This document shows positions 58,883-64,000 of a DNA stretch of 64,000 nucleotides, piece after piece. The position numbers and the translations under genes are program-made. This stretch comes from Thiobacillus denitrificans (lineage in GTDB: Bacteria; Pseudomonadota; Gammaproteobacteria; Burkholderiales; Thiobacillaceae), in the NCBI GenBank assembly GCA_002343685.1, contig DDRS01000031.1, positions 124,001-188,000 of the forward strand, in the 5' to 3' direction. The notes under the pieces are model-generated. The model ran no database searches and was not told the origin of the DNA. It saw nothing but the letters and a program-made list of their open reading frames with translations. Within the stretch, counting starts at the first letter, position 1. Each line of letters begins with the position of its first letter.

Positions 58883-59769
58883 TTGCCGTTGCCGTGGTTT
58901 TCGCCAGTCAGCCGCTCCAGCGCGCGCATGAGCGCCGAGGAATCGAGTTCGCTGTCGCCGGCCCCCATGAGCGCATTCATCTGCTGCGCGATGAGCGCGG
59001 CGCCGGGCAGCGGGGTGGCGGTTTCCTGCGCGTTGTCCATGACGATGGCCATGTCCTTGTGGTGCAGTTTGACCTTGAAGCCCGGCTTGTAGTTGGAGTC
59101 GAGCATGCGCTGGCCGTGGACTTCGAGGATGCGGCTGCCGGCGAAGCCGCCCATCAACGCCTCGCGCATCTTGACCGGGTCGACGCCGTTGCGGCGTGCC
59201 AGCAGGATGGCCTCGGCGACGCCTTCGAAGGTGAGGCCGACGACGATCTGGTTGCAGCATTTGACGACCTGGCCGGCACCGTGGCCGCCGACGTGGACGA
59301 CGTTCTTGCCGAGCACCTCGAACAGTGGGCGCACCTTCTCGAAGATGGGCGCTTCGCCGCCGACCATGATGGACAGCGTGCCTTCCTTGGCCCCGGTCTC
59401 GCCGCCCGATACCGGGGCGTCGAGCATGTGCACGCCGCGTTCGGCCAGGGCGGCGGCGATGCGGCGGGTGGCGGCGGGCGACACGGTGCTCATGTCGACG
59501 ATGGTGTGGCCGGGCTTGGCGCCGTGTACCAGGCCGCGGTCGCCGAGGATGATCTGCTCGACGTCGGTGGTGTCGGAGACGACGGTGAAGCTGATGTCGG
59601 CCTCGGCGGCCACTTCGGCAGGCGTGCCCTTGCCGAGTGCGCCGGCGACCAGCATGGGTTCGATACGATCGAAACGGCGGCCGTAGACGTAGAGCTGGTG
59701 CCCGGCGCGCAGGAGATTTTCCGCCATGGGGCGACCCATGATGCCGCTGCCGATAAATCCGATTTTCAT
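58879..59769 (-). CDS. garR: Tartronate semialdehyde reductase (2-hydroxy-3-oxopropionate reductase)
   Basis: A 296-residue beta-hydroxyacid dehydrogenase that reduces tartronate semialdehyde to glycerate. The NAD(P)-binding GFIGSGIMGRPMAENL starts at residue 4. The substrate motif is DAPVSGGETGAKEGTLSIMVGG near 118-139, and the catalytic Lys lies in GAGQVVKCCNQ near 170. A 4-base ATGA overlap joins it to the AEC transporter upstream. It fits the glycolate-to-glycerate route together with glcDEF. Confidence 0.9.
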   Translation of the reverse strand: MKIGFIGSGIMGRPMAENLLRAGHQLYVYGRRFDRIEPMLVAGALGKGTPAEVAAEADISFTVVSDTTDVEQIILGDRGLVHGAKPGHTIVDMSTVSPAATRRIAAALAERGVHMLDAPVSGGETGAKEGTLSIMVGGEAPIFEKVRPLFEVLGKNVVHVGGHGAGQVVKCCNQIVVGLTFEGVAEAILLARRNGVDPVKMREALMGGFAGSRILEVHGQRMLDSNYKPGFKVKLHHKDMAIVMDNAQETATPLPGAALIAQQMNALMGAGDSELDSSALMRALERLTGENHGNGK

Positions 59770-60722
59770 GATGCAAGTCCCTTCAGCAGCCATAACCAGA
59801 ATGGCAGCGTAACCAATCCCGTCAGCGTTGACCAGCCCATGATGAGGCCGGCCAGACGGGTATCGAGCCCGAAGCGGTCGGCCAGTGCGATGACCATCAC
59901 CATGGTCGGCATGGCGGCCTCCAGGATGCCGGCTTCGCCGGGTTCGCTGAGGGGGCCCGGCCATGCCAGTGCGACGCCCAGCGCGAGCAAGGGCATCAGC
60001 GCCAGCTTGATGAGCAAGGCTACGGCGACAGCTTTTTGCGGGCGCAGATCGTGCCAGGGAATGGTCAGGCCGAGCACGAACAGCATCAGTGGAATGGTCG
60101 GGCTGCCGGCCCAGCGCGCGGCTTCCACCAGCGGGTCGAGGTGCGCGCCGGACAGGTTGACCGCGATGCCGGCGGCGAATCCCCATACCGGCGGCAGTCT
60201 CAGCCACATCCGCAGAAACGAGGCGTGTTCGGTGTGCTTGCCGCAACGGAAGGCGATCCACACGCCGAGCGACCACACCAGCGGCGTGGTGGCCAGCATG
60301 TCGGCGAAGAAGGGATAGCGCGCGCCGCGTTCGCCGAAGACCGTGGTGAGGAAGGGATAGCCGAAGAACAGCACATTGCCGAAGCCGGCGGCCAGCATGA
60401 CCGCGCCGCGCTGCGGTCGCGACAGGCCGTGCCCGAGCGGGGTGGCGAATAGCGCCAGTGCGGCGAGCCCCAGGCCGGCCAGCGTGGCGACGCCGAGAAT
60501 CAAGGGTACCTGCAACAGGTTCAGGTCGACCGTGGCTGCCGCGCCGGCCGAAAAGAACAGCACGGGCGCGAAGAAGTTCAATACCAGCCGGTTGATCTCG
60601 CCGCGCAGGCCGACGATGGAAATGCCGCTTTGCCAGCGCGGCCAGATGCCGCCCGCGGCGATCAGCAGGGACAGGGGCAGCAGCGTTTTCAGCAGCAGTT
60701 GCTGGGCGAGATCGGCGGACAT
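59766..60722 (-). CDS. AEC-family auxin efflux carrier-like transporter
   Basis: A 318-residue protein with ten predicted membrane segments in two five-helix halves (first LLKTLLPLSLLIAAGGIW; conserved GFGNVLFFGYPFL near 118; second half PTIPLMLFVLGLTI near 208 and AMPTMVMVIALADRFGLD near 268). Bacterial members export or import carboxylates such as malate. As first gene of the garR operon it may move a hydroxy or oxo acid (inference). Confidence 0.85.
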   Translation of the reverse strand: MSADLAQQLLLKTLLPLSLLIAAGGIWPRWQSGISIVGLRGEINRLVLNFFAPVLFFSAGAAATVDLNLLQVPLILGVATLAGLGLAALALFATPLGHGLSRPQRGAVMLAAGFGNVLFFGYPFLTTVFGERGARYPFFADMLATTPLVWSLGVWIAFRCGKHTEHASFLRMWLRLPPVWGFAAGIAVNLSGAHLDPLVEAARWAGSPTIPLMLFVLGLTIPWHDLRPQKAVAVALLIKLALMPLLALGVALAWPGPLSEPGEAGILEAAMPTMVMVIALADRFGLDTRLAGLIMGWSTLTGLVTLPFWLWLLKGLAS

Positions 60723-60814
60723 GAAACGAGATGTCGGGCGGACGGGGCGGCCATCATAACGCGTGTCGCCCCGGTTCCGGCGGGATCCTGCGCTGCGGTG
60801 CGCCCGTCAAATGA

Positions 60815-60854
60815 AACGGGCTTTCACGGGGCGTTGAACCCGTGAAAGCCCGTT
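60815..60854 (-). terminator. 16-bp perfect hairpin downstream of pbpG
   Basis: AACGGGCTTTCACGGG and its exact reverse complement flank an 8-base loop, 20 bases past the pbpG stop. On the minus strand the stem is followed by TTTCATTTG, a weak T tract, so it may work as a terminator. The pairing is longer than the usual 7-9 bp stems in this window. Confidence 0.55.
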
Positions 60855-60874
60855 GGGCCCGGTGCCCGGAAGCG

Positions 60875-61840
60875 TCAGGTGCGGGACGCGGCGGTGTAGT
60901 GGGTTCCGGTGTTGCGCGGAAGATTGGTCTCTTCCAGCCAGGCCTTGATGCGCGCGGCGTCCTTGGCGCGGCTGTTGTTGCCGCTGGAATCGAGCAGCAC
61001 GATGATGACGTCGCGCTGCGCCACCTCGGCCTGCATCACCAGGCAGTGCCCGGCTTCATTGATGAAACCGGTTTTCGACAGGCCGATATGCCAGTCGTCC
61101 ATGCGTGTCAGGCGGTTGGTGTTGTTGAAGGCAACGGTGCGGTAGTACACCTTGGCCTGCTGGTGGCGCTTCTTCTTCAGCACCACGCGCTGGGTGCCCA
61201 GCGTGTACTGGCCGGTCGCGGTGATCTGGCGGATTTCGGGATAGTTCTGATAGGCGTAATCTGCAAGCTTGGCAAGATCGAGCGCGGTCGAACGGTTGCT
61301 GCTCGACAGGCCGGTGGGTTCGACGTACACGGTGTCGCGCATGCCCAGCACGCGCGCCGTGCGGTTCATGGTGGCGATGAAGCGGTCGAGGCCACCCGGA
61401 TAGGAGCGGGCCAGCGCGTGCGCCGCGCGGTTGTCGGAGGCGATCAGGGCAAGATGCAGCAATTGTTCGCGGGTGTAATGGGCGCCGATCGCCAGGCGCG
61501 AGCCGGTGCCCTTGATGGTGTCACGGTCGTCGGACGTGATGGTGATGCGCTCGTCCAGAGGCTGGCCGGCATTGATCACCAGCATCGCCGTCATCAGCTT
61601 GGTGATCGACGCGATCGGCGTCTGCATGGTGGCATTCTTTTCCAGCAAGGGTCGCCCGCTGGCCTGGTCGTACACCAGCACGGACTGCGCATTCAGCTCG
61701 GGCATGGACGCAGGTTCAGGCTGCGATTGCGGGGCGGCGACCGGCTTGTCCACTTCGAGCGCGGTGTTGCCGTCGAGCGCAGCGGCGCCGGTATGTACGC
61801 ACAGCAAAATCAATCCGGTCAGAACAGCTTTCATGTGCAT
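60875..61840 (-). CDS. pbpG: D-alanyl-D-alanine endopeptidase PBP7-like
   Basis: A 321-residue periplasmic serine endopeptidase of the S11 family that cuts peptidoglycan cross-links. Signal peptide about residues 1-21, then a proline-rich linker. The active-site motifs are SITK (78-81, nucleophile Ser78), SDN in LIASDNRAAH and KTG in LSKTGF. Translation may start at the first ATG or two codons later. It is divergent from the histidine kinase; the 151-base gap between them is AT-rich with no motif I can name. Confidence 0.93.
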   Translation of the reverse strand: MHMKAVLTGLILLCVHTGAAALDGNTALEVDKPVAAPQSQPEPASMPELNAQSVLVYDQASGRPLLEKNATMQTPIASITKLMTAMLVINAGQPLDERITITSDDRDTIKGTGSRLAIGAHYTREQLLHLALIASDNRAAHALARSYPGGLDRFIATMNRTARVLGMRDTVYVEPTGLSSSNRSTALDLAKLADYAYQNYPEIRQITATGQYTLGTQRVVLKKKRHQQAKVYYRTVAFNNTNRLTRMDDWHIGLSKTGFINEAGHCLVMQAEVAQRDVIIVLLDSSGNNSRAKDAARIKAWLEETNLPRNTGTHYTAASRT

Positions 61841-61991
61841 TCTGCTTCTAAAGAGGGTGACGAAAATATATCAGCTATGGCCAATACGGACACGCAGACC
61901 AAAACTTGAAAACAACAGTTCGTGGCGCCTGCCCAATTATTTTAAGCCCTAGATTGACGGTGTAACAAAATTTATTATATATAGCAATGAC

Positions 61992-63980
61992 ATGGGAGAA
62001 CTTCCGAATAATTTACTAAAGAAATCGGGGCTAACAGCATGTCAGTGCGCCCCCGGCGTGGTGGCTGAGGCGCTGGAGCTCCTGATGCGAGGCGAGGCTG
62101 CGCAGGCGGAGTTTGCCGCCTGCGTACGCTGCGATCCCGTATTGGCGCTGCGATTGCAATTGCTGCCCGTTGATTTCGGCGCGCAGCCGGATCTGCTGCG
62201 CGCATTGCTATTGGCTGCGCCGGTTGCGGCGGGCACGGCGCAGGTGAACTACGCGGGCCGCTGGCGGCAATCGATCGGGGTGGCGCATCTGGCGCAAGCC
62301 CTGGGCGTGCGATCGGGTGCGGTGGATGCCGAGGCCGCCTGGACGGCCGGCCTCGCCCACAATCTGGCGGACTATCTCGACACGGACATCATGCCGCCGG
62401 CCCATGCGGCCGACTGGCTGGAGGCGCTCGACACCGACGGCTGGCTGGCCGATGCGGTGCGCTATCACGCCGAACCGCTGGCGCGCGGGCGCGCCGCCCA
62501 TCCGCTGGTGCGCATCGTCCAGCTGGCCTATCAACTGGCGACGCGAGCCGATGCGGTGGACAGCGTGGACGTGCGGGCCGCGCTCGCCGCCTTGCAGATG
62601 GGTGCGGGCGAAGCCGCCCAGCTGCTGGCCGAAAGCCAGGTCCAGGTACGCCAGCTGGCGCAGCGCTTCGGGCTGGTCGATGCCGTGGCGCAGTCGGCCG
62701 GCGGCGGATTCGACCGCCTCGCCCGCCTGTATGCTGCCCAGGCGGCCCAATCGGCGTTGCATGGACACTTCCGCCAGTCGGACGGATCGTCCAGCCAGAT
62801 TTTCGGACTGTTGCAGGACAGCCTGCGTGCCTTGTTCGGAATCGAACATACCTGCCTCTTCGCCCCCGCGGTCGACGGCACCCTGCGATTGACCACGCTG
62901 ATTCCGGCAGAAGCCGGTTTGCGGGCACTGGCGATCCCCCCGGATGACGGCCACTCCGCACTGCCTCGCGCGCTGGCACGCAACGCGCCCCAGCAGTTCG
63001 AGCGCGGCGAGGCAGATGCCGCGCTGGTCGACGAACAGATCGCCCGCCTGCTGGGCGTGGCGCGCTTTCTGTGCCAGCCGCTGGCACTGCACGATGGCCA
63101 GATGGGCGTACTGGTGTTGGGCGATGCGCTGCCCGGCCTGGGGTTATCCCCGCTGTGGCGGTTTACCCTGGCCGAATACAGCGAAATGTTGCGGCCGGCC
63201 GCCGTGCCGGCTGCAGCGCCGCCCGCCGCCCTGCAGCCCGTTGCGCCCGCCGCGGCACAGGGCGACGATATTCCGCGCGACCGCGTGCGACGGGCCATTC
63301 ATGAAGTGGCCAACCCGCTCACCATCATGCGCAATTACGTCAATCTGCTGTCCGACAAGCTGGGCGCGGATTCGGCGGTGCAGCGCGACCTCGGCATCAT
63401 CAGCGACGAAATCGAACGGGTGGCGCGCATCGTGCGCGGCATTACGCTGGCCGAGGAAACCGCGGTGCCCGCCGCGGCGCTCGAACTGGTATCGGTCAAC
63501 AGCGTGGTTTCCGAACTGGTGCGCATGGCACTCGGTACCCTGTTCACACCGAACAAGGTCAACGTGCAGATCGATCTCAACCCGGACGTGCCGCCGATGC
63601 CGCTGCAAAAGGATCTGCTGAAGCAGGTGCTGTTCAACCTCGCCAAGAACGCAGTCGAGGCCATGCATGCGGGCGGCCATCTCAAATTCATCACGCGGCT
63701 GGTCGCGGCCGACGGCCAGCGTCAGATCGAAATCGAAGTGGCCGATACCGGCCCTGGCCTGCCTGCCGCCGTCGCGTCACATTTGTTCGAACCGGTGATC
63801 AGCGAAAAGGGCGGCGACCATGCCGGCCTCGGACTGACCATCAGCCGCAGCCTGGTCGAGCGTCTGAACGGCCAGCTCAGCTGCACCAGCACACCGCAGG
63901 GAACCCGTTTCCTGATCCGCCTGCCGACTTTGCAAAACGGCCAGGCTCCGCTCACAACAACACGCTACGGGTCTATGTAA
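61992..63980 (+). CDS. HDOD-GAF hybrid sensor histidine kinase
   Basis: A 662-residue cytoplasmic protein without membrane segments. Residues 20-240 resemble an HDOD/HD-related helical domain (VNYAGRWRQSIGVAHLAQALGV, WTAGLAHNLADYLDTD). Residues 270-420 fit a GAF domain. An alanine/proline linker precedes HisKA, with phospho-acceptor His437 in RAIHEVANPLTIMRNY, and the HATPase has LFNLAKNAVEAM, DTGPGLP and HAGLGLTISRSLVE. The N-terminal domain lacks a clear HD metal motif. The partner response regulator is probably the gene starting just beyond the window. Confidence 0.85.
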   Translation: MGELPNNLLKKSGLTACQCAPGVVAEALELLMRGEAAQAEFAACVRCDPVLALRLQLLPVDFGAQPDLLRALLLAAPVAAGTAQVNYAGRWRQSIGVAHLAQALGVRSGAVDAEAAWTAGLAHNLADYLDTDIMPPAHAADWLEALDTDGWLADAVRYHAEPLARGRAAHPLVRIVQLAYQLATRADAVDSVDVRAALAALQMGAGEAAQLLAESQVQVRQLAQRFGLVDAVAQSAGGGFDRLARLYAAQAAQSALHGHFRQSDGSSSQIFGLLQDSLRALFGIEHTCLFAPAVDGTLRLTTLIPAEAGLRALAIPPDDGHSALPRALARNAPQQFERGEADAALVDEQIARLLGVARFLCQPLALHDGQMGVLVLGDALPGLGLSPLWRFTLAEYSEMLRPAAVPAAAPPAALQPVAPAAAQGDDIPRDRVRRAIHEVANPLTIMRNYVNLLSDKLGADSAVQRDLGIISDEIERVARIVRGITLAEETAVPAAALELVSVNSVVSELVRMALGTLFTPNKVNVQIDLNPDVPPMPLQKDLLKQVLFNLAKNAVEAMHAGGHLKFITRLVAADGQRQIEIEVADTGPGLPAAVASHLFEPVISEKGGDHAGLGLTISRSLVERLNGQLSCTSTPQGTRFLIRLPTLQNGQAPLTTTRYGSM

Positions 63981-63988
63981 CCCGCGCC

Positions 63989-63994
63989 AAGGAG
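63989..63994 (+). promoter_or_regulatory. Ribosome binding site for a gene beyond the window
   Basis: AAGGAG, nine bases after the kinase stop codon, is followed by AACACA at the edge. This is the spacing expected before a start codon immediately outside, which indicates a cotranscribed downstream gene. Confidence 0.6.
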
Positions 63995-64000
63995 AACACA

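Overview
The window is about 64 kb of GC-rich, gene-dense chromosome with short intergenic gaps and many 1-8 bp stop/start overlaps. Gene content fits a betaproteobacterium: ntrYX-trkAH, a trxA-rho-rpmE block, AddAB with a 7Fe ferredoxin, a PEP-CTERM protein, class II ribonucleotide reductase and a class-type glcDEF glycolate dehydrogenase. The mix of an ETHE1-type persulfide dioxygenase, a periplasmic rhodanese and glycolate salvage suggests a Thiobacillus-like autotrophic sulfur oxidiser. That placement is inference, because no 16S or other marker lies in the window. I saw no rRNA, tRNA, CRISPR array, insertion sequence or prophage, and no gene-free stretch longer than 300 bases.

Layout. 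1-7 kb: ntrY (5' end outside the window), ntrX with a degenerate AAA+ domain, K+ uptake trkAH, a TPR protein and yggX, closed by a terminator; phoU converges on it. 7.7-10 kb (minus): DUF815 ATPase, Nudix-TenI fusion, small membrane protein. 10.1-12.6 kb: a translationally coupled operon of a c-type cytochrome and both E1 subunits of a 2-oxoacid/acetoin dehydrogenase. 12.6-15.6 kb (minus): argJ plus two FMN-oxidase-fold proteins, one fused to GAF. 16-23.3 kb (minus): small conserved proteins, a DUF938 methyltransferase and fdxA-addB-addA. 23.5-29.2 kb: trxA, rho, rpmE, an M48 lipoprotein protease, an ArnT-like membrane glycosyltransferase and mobA.

29.2-38.6 kb is the most interesting part. 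It is one minus-strand operon of a transketolase/phosphoketolase-like enzyme, a DUF1537 kinase, GlcD, GlcE, a VOC protein, GlcF and a persulfide dioxygenase, read away from a divergent IclR regulator. The shared intergenic region holds repeated TTTCA/TGAAA palindromes. A second minus-strand operon at 56.1-60.7 kb (AEC transporter, GarR, half of a D-2-hydroxyacid dehydrogenase, succinate-semialdehyde dehydrogenase, arginase) supplies tartronate-semialdehyde reductase. Together the two could salvage glycolate carbon to glycerate, but glyoxylate carboligase and glycerate kinase are not in the window.

38.8-56.1 kb holds mostly housekeeping and accessory genes: PEP-CTERM protein, AI-2E-type exporter, gcvR, a DUF502 gene with a probable C-terminal frameshift, EAL-HDOD protein, GIY-YIG, patatin, nrdJ, srkA, a glutamine amidotransferase of the N-acetylglutaminylglutamine type, mltB, rnk, a thioredoxin-HEAT protein, a metallo-hydrolase and a periplasmic rhodanese. 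The window ends with pbpG and an HDOD-GAF-histidine kinase, followed by a ribosome binding site for a gene beyond the edge.
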